A program made the translations under genes and the position numbers. From NCBI GenBank assembly GCA_035048815.1, contig JAUCBN010000035.1, positions 1,438,501-1,502,500 on the forward strand: a stretch of DNA of 64,000 nt, given 5' to 3'. Positions within the stretch are counted from its first letter, which is position 1. Each line of letters opens with the position of its first letter. This document shows, piece after piece, positions 23,193 to 35,477 of the stretch. The notes below the pieces were generated by a model that saw nothing but the letters and a program-made list of their open reading frames with translations, was not told the DNA's origin and searched no databases. The DNA comes from Abelmoschus esculentus. Taxonomy: Eukaryota; Streptophyta; Magnoliopsida; Malvales; Malvaceae.

Positions 23193-23412
23193 GTAGGAAT
23201 GGAAAAATTATATCATGGGTCAGTCTCACCACATGTCCATGGGATCAACCAATAAAAACTGTCCACTTCATCAATTTTTATATGTCATAATTTTTTCCCA
23301 AGTGAATCTTCACTTGGAAAATTAAAAAATAATGAGGTGGACAATTTCTATTGGTTGGTCCCATGGATGACGTGGTGGGACTGACCCATAATATAATTTC
23401 TCGTAGGAATGG
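23193..23412. mobile_element. MULE-type MITE, copy B, with 10-bp target duplication
   Basis: A 200-base element (23203-23402) almost entirely palindromic. Left arm AATTATATCATGGGTCAGTC pairs with the complement of GACTGACCCATAATATAATT at the right end; inner arms 'ccatgggatcaaccaataaa' and 'ttctattggttggtcccatg' also pair, closing at 'ccaagtgaatcttcacttgg' near 23310. The sequence GTAGGAATGG occurs immediately on both sides (23193-23202 and 23403-23412), a direct repeat of 9-10 bases typical of Mutator-like insertion. Confidence 0.8.
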
Positions 23413-24144
23413 GTCTAAAAGATTCGGTTTAGTCGTATTTTTTATTTTTTTATATTTTTTATTAATTTATTTTTATTTTTTAAAAACTTTTATAATTTCA
23501 TACTATTTATATTTTTAATATAAATAGATGTTATTATGATCAGAATAGAATGATCATGATTTTAAATGATTTATTTTTTCTCATTTTAAAAAGTTAATAA
23601 TTAATGACCTTAAAAAAGAGAGATTTTCACGAAATCCGTTAAAATTGATATTTCAAATTCAACTTTAAGGCTAAGTTCAAGGTCATAATTGAATGAAAAA
23701 AAAAACTTTGGGGGTACTAAATTGAACCTTTAGACCAATTTCATGTACCAAAATTGTATATTTACACAAAATTAAAATAATATATTAATTATCAAATTTA
23801 AGTATAATAGAGGGATCAACCTTATAGTTTGACCATTGATAGTAAGTATTAACTTAGAAGCTCAACAGAAGAAAGTTTGACCGTAATTAAGTCGTTTAAT
23901 ATTGTTTAAATAAATTTAAAAGAAATTATATATATTTATTAAAAAGTTTGACCCGTAATTGTTGATGAATAAGTAAATTAATAATCAATCCTTCATGAGT
24001 ACTTCTCCTCAGATTCTCCTGTGTTTTTCACTAACCACTGCCTTCTCCAGTTCTCCTCAAATCCGAATATCTATCTCATTCAACAACACGATCCAAAGTT
24101 CTCAAATTTCTTTCTGGGTTTCCCTCTTCATCCCTCAATCTCCA

Positions 24145-25950
24145 ATGGGTCGTCGTCTAAACAGCCCGGAACACTCCTGTTTCGCCTCTCTCGTTCCGCT
24201 CTCGCTGGCTCTGTTCTCCTCTGTTTTGGTCTATGCAGTTGTTTCAACGCTCTTGAGCCCCAATGTAGGTTCCAAAGATCCCAGATTTGAGGATTCCGTA
24301 ATGGTGGCGAGTGATGAGTGTTGTCGAGGCATCGAGAATTTTGAGCTATGGGGTCAGGCTGTGAAGTGGGGGTCTGAGTTCAAGTTCAATTCCTCTGTGG
24401 AATGTTGCCAGGCTTGCAAGACTATGTGTAGTGGCAATGATGGACCTTGCTTGTGTGATACTTGGGTCTTTTGTGGGAAAAAAGAGGCCTGTGGGTCGAG
24501 ATTTGGGGAGGTAAAGTTTCCTTCTTCAATTCAATTTTGTGATTGATATTTCTGCAGGATTTGTTGTAGCGAGTCCGAAAATGTCAAATTGCATTAATGT
24601 TCTTAATTGCTATAGTCTTATGTATTTATCCTTTTAATCCACCAGTGTTGGTGGAAGAAACAGAAGGATGTCTTGTCCCCTGATCCGCAGGATGGGGGGA
24701 AAAGCGTTATTTGGACTTCGGGGCTCATCTTCGGGAAAGGAGAGGTCACAACTTACAACCTAAGCTCAATGGCTTTCTTTCCTTTTCTCTCCAATGATAC
24801 TTACTGCATAATCTTTCTGTTGATTATTTTCATGAGGAAAACTCTTCCTTAAACATTTTTATAGTATAAATTTCATCTGTCTGTCATGCCAATAACGCTT
24901 CTTCGATGATCATTCTCGTGTCTTCTCCATTCAGGGCATTGTTAGGATGGAAACTGAATACGGTACTCTTCATATAAAGGTGTGCACCTTCATATCTATG
25001 ATCATAAGATTTACTGGTTAATGCGATCATTATTTGCCATTTAGAATTCATTTAGTCTTGTTTCTTTAGTTTTTCTGGTTGACTTGCTGAATGTGCAATG
25101 AAGACGAGTCCTTTTGAAGTCACCGAATTAGTAAGACCTTGAAACAATGTGGTGATCGATTATTCTTTGTTTCACCAGCTTTTCCCAGACTGTGCTCCTT
25201 ATTCCGTGGCCTACATTCTTGAGTTGCTAACGTTGCGCCATTGTGCGGGTTGCCGATTTTATCGCGCAGAAGGCCGAGGACAATCTTGGGATTCAGAAGG
25301 AAATCACATAAAAAATGTAAGCAAATTTGAAAGAGGAACTACCTGTTTCTTTTGGTTTCTGCTGTTGCCAAGTTTATCAGCTTTTCCTGTTTCTTTTGCT
25401 ATAAGAGGAATTCATTAGCTCATTGAGCTCGGTTTTGAACCCGGACTATGGAGTTGCAGACAGACCTTCAAACTATGTTTCCGGCTCTTCATTTTTCTCG
25501 AAATCTTCAATCTCACAAGTGTCTCAAAATCCATCATTACCCTGCTTTTTGCATGTTTGTAATCCATGGTTTCTCATAAATTTGCAGGCTCCTTATGGTC
25601 CACCATTTGCATTGATTCAAGGGATTCTTGAAGCCCAAGGAACCCCATTCGAAAATATGCCATCCGAGGCCTGCCCTACTATAAGAAGGGGATCAGTTGC
25701 CTGGATTGGCTCTGGTCCGGATTTCTTTATAAGCCTGGCGAACCATGGAGAATGGAAAACTTCATACACCATATTCGGTTCTGTTCTTCCTGAAGACATG
25801 GAGGTTGCAGAGAAAATCGTACAACTCCCGACCAAATCGGATGTCTGGAACAACGTTAACGTGTCTGTCTTGGAAAAGCCTGTTCCTTTGATTCTGCGAA
25901 GAATGAAGAAGAGTCTCGGAGATCTGAAATCAAATGTGAAATCCGAGTGA
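24145..25950 (+). CDS. membrane-anchored cyclophilin-like protein with Cys-rich PAN-like region
   Basis: Exons 24145-24510, 24646-24744, 24935-24979, 25179-25316 and 25588-25950 join in frame to 336 residues. An in-frame ATG at 23995 would add 50 residues, but the shorter start MGRRLNSPEHS followed directly by a signal-anchor (SLVPLSLALFSSVLVYAVV) is the natural type II membrane start. Next comes a lumenal Cys-rich segment (SDECCRGIENFELWG, VECCQACKTMCSG, CLCDTWVFC, ECWWKKQKDVL) resembling a PAN/apple-like fold. The C-terminal half has the cyclophilin pattern: VRMETEYGTLHIKLFPDCAP, GCRFYRAEG, then GSVAWIGSGPDFFISL and YTIFGSVLPEDMEVAEKI. The catalytic Arg and the classic FHR motif are not conserved, so isomerase activity is doubtful. 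Likely Golgi or other secretory-pathway location (inference). Known plant homologues are annotated as cyclophilin-like peptidyl-prolyl isomerase family proteins of unknown role. Confidence 0.85.
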
Positions 25951-25983
25951 AACTGGTATGCATACGTGCACTCGTGTGTGTAC

Positions 25984-26001
25984 ATATATATATATATATA
26001 T
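25984..26001. repeat. (AT)9 microsatellite in 3'UTR
   Basis: Perfect AT dinucleotide run 33 bases after the stop codon of the cyclophilin-like gene. Confidence 0.9.
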
Positions 26002-26009
26002 CGATCGTT

Positions 26010-26600
26010 AAATATACTACAGTAGTTTACAAATTTCTTCTTTCTTGTTCAAAGCAGTAACACAAAGTTTCTTGTTTCTTTGTATTGTTCTCGTGTAATT
26101 TATATTGATATCCGATTCATTAATCTATTATGAACGGATTCTTTTAACTCAATTTGTTCAAAACTATAATCTTAATTTTGTTTAAGAAATCTAACACGTT
26201 ATTAGTACTATGAAGTCAATATTTATTTCGAAACAATCTCAAAATCTAAAAATAAATAAATTGAATTGAATATATCTCAAAATTTTAATTTTAATGAAAA
26301 ATATATCATAAAGTATGACAAATGTTTCTAACATGAAGCATTTAAAATAGGACTAAAATAAGGTTACATAAAATAATTATAAGAATTTTATTATTAACTT
26401 TTATATTCATACCAAAGTACTTACAAAAATAATATATAATATATATATTTTTTTTGATATTTTAAGTTGTAGAATTTCTCAAGTAGGGGAATTAAATAAA
26501 TGAGAGATAATATATGAAGCCAAACGCTGTCGTTTTCTTATGTAGGCAAAGGGCAAATCAAATCCGTTAAAAAGATCTTCCCTTTCCATTCTCTTCTCCC
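26010..26600. other. intergenic region and DAHP synthase promoter
   Basis: AT-rich spacer between two genes on the plus strand. The last 80 bases before the DAHP synthase ATG are C/T-rich and likely the leader. No additional gene. Confidence 0.45.
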
Positions 26601-26625
26601 ATCAACTCTGCAGTCAGAACTGAAA

Positions 26626-28981
26626 ATGATGACCGTCGCAATATCGGGCATTGCTAATCTCGCCGTGGCAAAACCGTCTCTAGGACGGAGAGGTACCGCC
26701 ACGCCCCTCCCTTTCACCCGCCAAGTCACAACCCTCGAATTCAGTAAAAAACGCAACTCCGGCATTGTCGCTTCGGTTTCCGCTTCTTCTCCCTCCACCG
26801 GTCAGATCGACTGGTCTCTGGATTCATGGAAGTCAAAGCCGGCCCAACAACTCCCAGAATACCCGAACGCGGAGGATCTCGAGTCGGTTCTCAAAACAAT
26901 CGGGTCGTTCCCGCCAATCGTGTTCGCCGGGGAGGCGAGGAAGCTGGAGGATAAGCTAGCGAACGCCTCCGTCGGTAACGCGTTTCTGTTACAGGGCGGT
27001 GACTGTGCAGAGAGTTTCAAAGAATTCAATGGCACCAACATTAGAGACACTTTCAGGGTCCTTTTGCAAATGGGTATTGTCCTCACTTTTGGTGCCCAAA
27101 TGCCCGTCATCACTGTAAGTTTATTTAACCACAAAAATCCCAACTTTTTCTAGCTAAATTTGACCCCTTTTTATCAAATGCTCCTTTTTTATGATTTGTT
27201 TACAGGTTGGGAGAATGGCAGGACAATTTGCAAAGCCAAGGTCAGATCCATTTGAGGTAAAAGATGGAGTAAAATTACCAAGTTATCGAGGAGATAACAT
27301 AAATGGCGATGCTTTTGATGAGAAATCTCGAGTCCCTGATCCTCAAAGGCTGATAAGAGCTTATCTTCAGTCTGTTGGTACTTTGAATCTCCTTCGAGCA
27401 TTCGCCACCGGTGGATATGCTGCCATGCAAAGGGTCTCCCAATGGAATCTCGATTTTGTTCGACATAGTGTACAAGGAGACAGGTAATTCCTTGGCATTT
27501 TCTTTAGTTTCTTGTTCAGGCATGTTTAATTTTAGGACTGGATACATTTGCACTGTGGATTATAGGCCTTGGATTTGTTTTGTTTTGTTTCGGTTGGCTT
27601 TGGAATCTGAGTTTGGGTTTATAATTAGGTACATGGAGCTTGCACAGAGAGTTGATGAAGCTCTGGGATTCATGGCCGCAGCTGGGTTAACTATTGATGA
27701 CCCTCTAATGAACACAGTTGATTTTTGGACATCCCATGAATGCCTTCATTTACCTTATGAGCAGGCCTTGACTAGAGAGGATTCAACAACCGGCTTGTAC
27801 TATGATTGTTCTGCTCACATGCTTTGGGTAGGTGAGAGGACTCGTCAGTTAGATGGAGCACATGTCGAATTTCTCCGGGGTATTTCTAATCCTCTCGGCA
27901 TTAAGGTACATGGTACATGTTATGTTTTAAAGTCTTATAGTCATTGCCAATTGTTTATAAGATTTGTTTATATAATCATCACATTTCTATTAACTTTACT
28001 TAGTATGATTAGTAAGTATGCAAACACATGCATTAAAAAGGATATGAATCCATGCAGTATATTAGTTGAACACGCTTAGACAATCAATGACTCTTGTTTA
28101 GAATTTTCGAGACTCGTAGTGGCATCAATCTTAGCTCTGGATCTTCATGGTGAAATTTTAGTCTGTTTCTCTACGACAAGAGTTGGTTCATGATGTTTCA
28201 GGTTCGACTTTTAGAAATCAAATCATAGTGTGTGTGTAAGCGCATGCGTGTTCATTTCATTTAATCAGTGCCTGGAGGGAGACAGGGTTTGATGCGGTTT
28301 TAGTTTATATGTTTGATTGGTACATTTTGGTTTCTGATATCTCCTTCCATCTTATAGGTCAGTGATAAGATGGATCCCAAGGAACTTGTAAAATTGTGTG
28401 AAATTCTTAACCCTCGGAACAAACCTGGAAGACTGACAATAATCACACGAATGGGAGCCGATAACATGCGAATCAAGCTTCCACATCTTATTAGGGCTGT
28501 GCGCCAGGCCGGACTTATTGTCACTTGGGTGAGTGATCCCATGCATGGAAACACAATTAAAGCTCCATGTGGTCTCAAAACCCGTCCATTTGATGCAATC
28601 AGAGTAAGAACACTTTAACTTCAATTGCCATAGCAAACTCCTCTTTTGTTGGACTGTAACAAAAGCCTAAACGAGATATCCTCTTGGTTTCTTTGACTTT
28701 CCTCTCAGAATGAGTTGAGGGCATTCTTCGATGTTCATGAACAAGAAGGAAGCTATCCTGGAGGAGTTCATCTGGAGATGACGGGGCAGAACGTAACAGA
28801 GTGCATCGGGGGGTCAAATACTGTCACTTTTGATGACTTGAACTCTCGGTATCACACACATTGCGATCCCAGATTAAATGCATCGCAGTCGTTAGAGCTA
28901 GCCTTTGTCATATCAGAAAGGTTGAGGAAGAGAAGGCTCAAGTCTTCCAAGAAACTTTTCAGCGGGAACAAGGTTAATTAG
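26626..28981 (+). CDS. DHS1: class II DAHP synthase, chloroplastic
   Basis: 3-Deoxy-D-arabino-heptulosonate-7-phosphate synthase, first enzyme of the shikimate pathway: phosphoenolpyruvate plus erythrose 4-phosphate to DAHP in plastids. Exons 26626-27114, 27206-27483, 27629-27905, 28358-28603 and 28709-28981 give 520 residues, the usual length. The first about 50 residues are a Ser/Thr-rich transit peptide (MMTVAISGIANLAVAKPSLG). Conserved blocks: WSLDSWKSKPAQQLPEYPN, FLLQGGDCAESFKEF (Cys metal ligand), VGRMAGQFAKPRS, YRGDNINGDAF, DFWTSHECLHLPYEQALTRE, SAHMLWVGERTRQLDGAH, KPGRLTIITRMGADN, WVSDPMHGNT (His ligand), GGVHLEMTGQNVTEC (Glu ligand) and RYHTHCDPRLNASQSLELAF. The five-exon structure matches plant homologues. 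All catalytic motifs are present. The symbol is generic; whether it corresponds to DHS1, 2 or 3 is not resolved. Confidence 0.97.
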
Positions 28982-28989
28982 TTGTCTTG

Positions 28990-29950
28990 TGCTGGTCTGA
29001 AAACGAGAGGCTTTTGTAATAGAATAAATAACCCTCTCCTTGTTCGATACTCCGATGTCTGATCGGAGATTATATGATCCATCTACATTCCTTTTGCAAT
29101 GGACATAAGCAAAGCTTGGTTAATAACTTCCATCCATTCAAACCATAATAAACGCAAAACATTTTAGCAGTAGCAATGGATAATGTCGGTGTTCATTTTG
29201 AAATGTTGCTAAGGTCTTTCAAAAAAAAATATCATTTAGAAGACTTAATATTCTAAAATCATCTCATATAGAGAATAATGAGGAAATGTAGACGCAAAAG
29301 ATATGGTTCATATGACATGAGACACCATAAGTACCTTAAAGCTCAACCAATTGCTGAGTCTCTAAAAGAAATCAATATCAAAATTAGTATCTGTAAGAAT
29401 AGAAATTGTTTAGAGAATGCTAAACATGGAGGCTGAAGACCGGAGACCCTACATCGGCCATTCCATCACTGCCCCAGGTGGGCGGAAAATAGGGACCTTT
29501 GTAAGGTGCAAAGGTGATGACATATAACACAATCAGCAACATTGTGAGTTTTTAATGCCCACAATTAAGATTCCCTAACATTTGAAAACATTTTAATAAA
29601 CAACCCAACATTTGAAGCCAGGAGAAAAACTCGAATCGTCAGTAAATAGAGATTTAAAAGGATAACATGAATGCCATGTCTCAAACTCGGACAGGACCAA
29701 CTACACCATCTTAACCTAAAATCGAATCAAAACTGATGTCGCTACTACTTGGTCTTAATGATGAACCTTGTGTTCTAAATTTAACCAAAAATAGTAAAAC
29801 AAAACAAAGTATGCATGCATGCATGTCAGGAAAGAGGCAAATCATCTAAATTTACACTCAGAAAAACAGTAAAAGTTTTGTAGCTCCTGACTATGGAATA
29901 GATCACAATGAATTCCCACGCAAGTGAAAACACCATTGTGATTGCAGCGG
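28990..29950. other. convergent 3' flanks, no gene seen
   Basis: The spacer lies between the stop of DAHP synthase (plus) and the stop of the RGG-box protein (minus). 28982-29100 and 29826-29958 are likely 3'UTRs. I see no open frame or structured RNA between them. Confidence 0.5.
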
Positions 29951-29958
29951 TGGGGAGC

Positions 29959-32732
29959 TCACTTGCCACCCAATGAAGGGAAGTGCCCAGGGTCTTCAAT
30001 TGAGGGGGCTGACACATTGCTAGCCGTATTGCCTCCATATCCACCTCTACCACCGCGGCCACGACCTCGACCACGTCCATAGTACCTCTCACCTTCAGCT
30101 GGCTTCAAGAACTCATTAATGCTGACAGACTGCACCAAAAAAACAACCTTCATATATAAGCTTAATAACAGAATGTGAAACACATCATCAATGCCAATAA
30201 TAATGATTTAGGCAGACAACTTAATGCAAAGATACAAACTTCAGACTCATTTGAGTATGGCAAAAATCATCAATGACACAGTAAGAGAATATTAGCTGTA
30301 CACTGTACCATACAGAGCTACGCATAACCTAGTTTAAACTCATTGCATTGCCAATGGAATATATGTTTTGTAAGAACCAAAGTCCAGATATGGATCCATA
30401 CTTCATTAAACAAAATAGCCAATATATTTTGTAAGACCTAGTTAAGTTAGAAAGGTCGGATAGCATACAAAGAAGCATAAATGTTAAATGCTAGACTTAC
30501 ATCTATCCCAAAGCAGATAATGAACAATAACAAGTAACAAAAAATGCAAACCTTCTTGACTTTTTCTTCTTTATCAGCATCTTTGCGCTTGTCCTTTTCA
30601 GAACCCTAAAATACAAAAACTAAATCAATAAACCAGTATAAATTAAATATATGAAACCATGCAAACCAAAAGGAGAAAGCTAAGAAATCTTGCCAGTTTG
30701 ACAAAGATCTCATCATTGCTCTTCTTGCTTGAAAGTTGCTGCATGGACTCAAACACTTTGGTATCAACTTTCCTTTCTTCAGTCGTCTTGAGGGCAAGCA
30801 GAGCCTTTCTCTTCTCCTCGAGAATCTTCTCATATTCTTCCAAGGTCATCTCCTATAATATATAAAGAGTTACAACATTAACATCAAGCTAAATTAAACC
30901 AAAATCCTAACTAAGTTGATCCAGAATTACAAATCAAAATCATTGAAGATGAAATTTACCCAACATTTCAGAAATAACAAAACATCCCCTAGAACATATT
31001 TCCTAGTTTTGATTACAGTTCAACCATGGATGTTATGCACTTTGAAATGATTAGAACTACTAATAGAACTAGAAGTGATGTCACTAGACACATTGCCCAT
31101 AACGTTTTAATAGACAACTAAGATCAAGAAATCTCAACACATGCTCTCCCTATTCAGTAAAAAAATTGGGAAAACACAACAAACAGAAACAGTTTTGTTG
31201 TCCCTTACCCTCTTCTCCACAAAACAAAGGCATTAACCTGGAAAAGGAAAACCTACCTTATTTTCAGACTCTTTCTCATCAGCTTCATTTGTAGCATTCT
31301 CCTTGCTGGAGTCCACAGCATCCTCCTCCCCAGGCTGCTTCTCAGTGCCAATATTCTTTTCAATATCCGGGACATTTTCTTCAGTCTCCCTTATTTTGGG
31401 CAAAAATAGCAGATACATAAGCAGATGTGCTTGCATAGCACAAAAATTGATGTACAGAGAATAACAACATAAAGAGCTTTGTTGTGAACAAAACTATATA
31501 TGTTAAGATATTGACAAAACAGATACTCACGGAGCAACTTCATCAGTAGGGCTACCCCAATTACCACGTCCAGTGCCATCACGTTTGAACTCATTCCTGG
31601 TTAGGTTAAAGACAGGTGAACAGTGTGATGAATGGCTAAAGAAAACAATGGAAATCAAAATAACAAAATGATACTAACCCACGTCCAGTCCCACTACGGC
31701 GATCATAGACCCTGCGAGGACGTTCCCCTTCTCCAAATTCTCCATCATTAAAACCACCACGGCGACCACCACGGAATGATCCTCGAGGTCCACCATAGCC
31801 ACCACGCCTTTCAGTTTGCTTCCTTTCTTCTCCCTCTTCGGAAGGCCTGTACCCTCCCGAAAATGCATTGGTGTTATCACCAACATTGGAGTCACGATTG
31901 AACCCTCTGCCACCATATCCACGACCACGACCACCACCACGGCCTCCTCCACGTCCAGGTTCATTCTTTGCCTCTCTCACTGGATAAAAGGCAAACATGA
32001 GATAATATGATGCAAGATAAATGAGTGGCCCACTACACTTAAGGTTTCTTGTCAATAAACCAAAAATTTGTAAACAAAAAACATATGGCAAAGTTAAGCA
32101 ACAGAATCATATCATCCATGATAAATCACATAATTCAACATATAGTTTAAACTTCACAAAAGAAATGGATGGAATTTATAGACAGTCAATTTTGAACAAA
32201 TATACTTCATGAATGTTACATTTGGCCACATTTCCAATATCAAAACACATACAACTTCACAATCGACTTACCCAAAAGATTGTTCTAAAGACAAGTAAGA
32301 AAACTAATAAATTTCACAATCTTCTTTAATAAGTGAAAGCAGATTACAGATGTGTCCATCTTTTCACTTCAATTCTCCATAAAAATGAATCCATACATCA
32401 ACCCAACAAACAATCACAACATAGATCACCAAAAATATTGAAACAACACATGAAATCCAAAAACCAAAAATCTGATTCATTTTTTAGACCTTACATTCAA
32501 CACAAACCATGCAATCAAACAGATTTATGGAAAAAGAAGAAAAGTAACCAGCTTGAGCAGGAGGCGTTGGCTTGGTGGGGAGCTTCGCAGGCTTAGCCGG
32601 CTGAGCTTGAGCCGGGGCCGAACCAGGAGCTTTCTTGGGTTTTTCAAGCTTCTGCTTCTCAGCAGCCGCAATAACCAAACTTGGATCCTCCGTATCATCA
32701 TCCAACAGATCAAAAGGGTTCTGGGTTGCCAT
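29959..32732 (-). CDS. RGG-box RNA-binding protein (Stm1/SERBP1-HABP4 family, RGGA-like)
   Basis: Plant hyaluronan/mRNA-binding family protein, homologous to animal SERBP1 and Arabidopsis RGGA, which binds mRNA and ribosomes and acts in stress tolerance. Exons on the minus strand: 32549-32732, 31679-31979, 31531-31596, 31257-31389, 30694-30852, 30552-30605 and 29959-30129, giving 355 residues. The start MATQNPFDLLDDDTEDPS is the family's conserved N-terminus. It is followed by a Pro/Ala/Lys linker, a Gly/Arg region (GRGGGRGGGRGRGYGGRGF; YDRRSGTGRG), the motif KRDGTGRGNWG, an acidic stretch, the family core MTLEEYEKILEEKRKALLAL, and VSINEFLKPAEGERYYGRGR with a second RGG tract and the terminal FPSLGGK. 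The intron after VKL uses a GC donor (actg/gcaaga); see findings. Likely cytosolic and abundant. Confidence 0.93.
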
Positions 32733-32759
32733 TGGTTAATTCAAAGATAATGATATTGA

Positions 32760-33460
32760 AAATCTTTGACCTCTTAAGTTAAAAAAGAAAACGAACTAGC
32801 AACCAATGGACCGCTATTGCATGATTAAAGCCAAGGAAGTGAATGTAAATGGAAAATGAAATAGATCTACGGTTGGTGTTTGGGAGGAAAGAAAACTGAG
32901 AGAAAAATCGAGAGGAATCGCAAAAACCCTAGCCAATGCGGCAGAGGACTGAGAGTGAGGCTAAACCTAATTTTAAAAACCCTATTGGTGATGTTATTGT
33001 GTGGGCGAGTTCATTTTAAGACTTATGCATTTTGATTAAAAAAATTATTCTCAAATGTTAACAACTAATTATTTTTATTTAACTATAATCATTTAAAATA
33101 CATTAAATTATTGAATTTTATAAAATATGTAATTAAATATTAGTCGAACTTTCTAAAATATATTTTCTTAAAATTTTATAAAAATATATACTTTAGATAG
33201 TAAAAAAACAACTTTAAAAATGATGATACAAAATAAAATAAAAATAAAAACAAATTTAATAGGACAAAATAGATATTAAGTATATAAGAAGCACACCTAG
33301 CATGATTACCGTTTTTGATGATTTTTCATAGAAAAAGTTTATTAGATTATTTTTATCATAGATTATCAAACGTGATAAAAAAATAATTAAGTATATAAAT
33401 TTTTAAAAATTTAAATATATTTTACTTAATACTAAAAAATATTTTTATCATAAAAAATTA
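32760..33460. other. leader/promoter of the RGG gene and AT-rich spacer
   Basis: 32733-32960 is the likely leader and promoter of the RGG-box gene (contains 'aaaaccctagccaatg' on the plus strand). Beyond 33010 the sequence is AT-rich and without a gene. Confidence 0.45.
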
Positions 33461-33468
33461 TATGTTTT

Positions 33469-34533
33469 ATGTTTCTTACCGTTTTAAAAATATTTCTAAT
33501 TCTATACGTATCTTTCAAAAAAAATAATGGCAAACCTTTATCAAAAATTTTAAATAGTGTGCTTTTTAGTGTGGTTAACTATTGGTGTAGTCAAGTAATT
33601 CTTCCAAAATATATTATCAAAAAATTAGATCAAATTTGTATGAGATATTTTTGGAAGGGTAAAGATGTTGTTGCTCATGGCGCTCGTGTAAAATGGGGTG
33701 TTATATGTAATCCAAAGAGTGAAGATGGACTTAGAGTCAGAGATTTGTACTCTTGGAACAAAGCTTGCATCATAAACTTGATTCAAAGATTGCTAAATGA
33801 AGAGGGATCCCTGTGGATAGCTTGGATAAAACACTGTTTTTAAATCTGGGAATTATTGGACGGTAGATTCTAAACCATGGTTCAACTGGTGCATCAGAAA
33901 AATGTTAAACTTACGCCTTTGGTACAAGCAATTTTCACCATCAGTTCATCTTTGAAGACCATCTAAAACGAAGTAAGAGAGGCTAAACCTCGAGTACCTT
34001 GACAGAAGTTGGTTTGGTTTAGTATGTGCATCCTTCGACATTCAATCATCCTGTGGATGACCATTCTAAATCGATTGTCAACTTTTGATATGCTTCGACG
34101 AAAAGGATATCATGGAGATTGTACTTGTTTGTTGTGCATGACTTCGCAGGAATTCATAGATCACATCTTCATTGATTGTTCATACTCAAAGCAGATTTGG
34201 AAGCGTATCTATCAATGTTGTGGACTGGATAGAGCAATTAAGAACTGAGAAGAAGAGTTGGAATGGCTCTATACGCACTTAAAGGGTAAGTCTATGTTGA
34301 TGGCACTTTGCAAACTTGCTTGAAATGCCTATATATACTACATATGGGAAGAACGGAACTATAGAAAGTTTAGGAGTATATCTATAGACTGTGATGATCT
34401 TATTCGTTGTATACAACATACCTTAAATATACGTGTCCATAACAGTAATGCCAAAATATCTAGAGTAAGTGATCTGATTAAGATGGCTTGGGGATTCCTT
34501 AAGGATGAACACCTAAATACCCGTCTTGTATAA
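33469..34533 (+). mobile_element. degenerate LINE (non-LTR retrotransposon) 3' ORF fragment
   Basis: Broken remains of the C-terminal part of a plant LINE polyprotein. The frame 33469-33843 reads VVNYWCSQVILPKYIIKKLD, CMRYFWKGKDVV and GLRVRDLYSWNKA, the region after the reverse transcriptase core. After stops, 34009-34248 gives the zf-RVT zinc-binding signature: TFDMLRRKGYHGDCTCLLC, then FIDHIFIDCSYSKQIWKRIY. The trailing part (about 34260-34533) reads on in pieces to DLIRCIQHTLNIRVHNSN with several stops. No catalytic RT motifs or endonuclease remain, so it is a dead 5'-truncated copy. Confidence 0.85.
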
Positions 34534-34559
34534 ATGTTGCAGATATCTGCTTTCTTGGA

Positions 34560-35470
34560 TAATAAATCACAACTTATCAAAAAATTTTAAAAATAACAGG
34601 TTAAAAAACGGCTTTAATATTTTTTTTATAAAAATTATAAGAATTTTAATATATATTTTTTAGTATATATAAAAATTATTATATATTTTTTAAAAAAACT
34701 ATATATATTTAATTTTTTATAAAAGTATAAAAATTTTAATATATATACCAAAATTCTTAAAAAATATAAAAATTTTGGTATATAATATTTTTTTATAAAA
34801 ATTATAAAAAATTTGAGATACACACAAAAAAAATGTGTACCGAAAATTTTATACTTTTCTATAAAAAAAAATAATATATCTATAATTTTAGACGCTTTTT
34901 AAAGCTCCCGTTCGCTAGAAGTTTTCAACTATTATAGTTAAATTCTTTATTACTGTTGAGTTAGAAAATTGCTTTTAAAAAAGTGTGTCACGTTAATTTA
35001 AAGTATTTGATATTAATGTTGAAATCAAGTTGATCAATTAAAATCTGTCAAAAACGTTAAAAATATTTTTAAAATAAATCGATTAAAATCAAAAAATAAA
35101 AATAATATTATACAACTTTATTTTAATAGTTAAAATATTTTTATACATTCTAAGTATATGATATTTGTGTCTTTTAAATTTATATTTATTTTATTTTTTC
35201 TGACAGTATCAAAATAATAAAACATATGACATTAACAAATTTCAAATAATCATTATACAATTATAATCCTGGTACGAAAATATGCAAAATTTAATGCATA
35301 TATTAAATAATACTAAAAAATCCATTTTATGAAATAATAAAAAATAAAATAAAACAAATCTGTTTTATTCACAAACCAAACCAAATTCCAGACCTAATGT
35401 TTTTAAATCAAGGAATCTACTTTATGTAAAGTGGCAGATTAGCTCACTGATGACGTTAATATATTGCCAC
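34560..35470. other. AT-rich spacer with short inverted A/T repeats
   Basis: 34610-34870 consists of self-complementary A/T text with recurring 'aaaattttggtatata' and 'ataaaaattataa', possibly a collapsed MITE related to a fragment near 39010-39120. The rest is non-coding AT-rich DNA leading to the 3' end of the ERF gene. Confidence 0.4.
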
Positions 35471-35477
35471 ATCAGCA

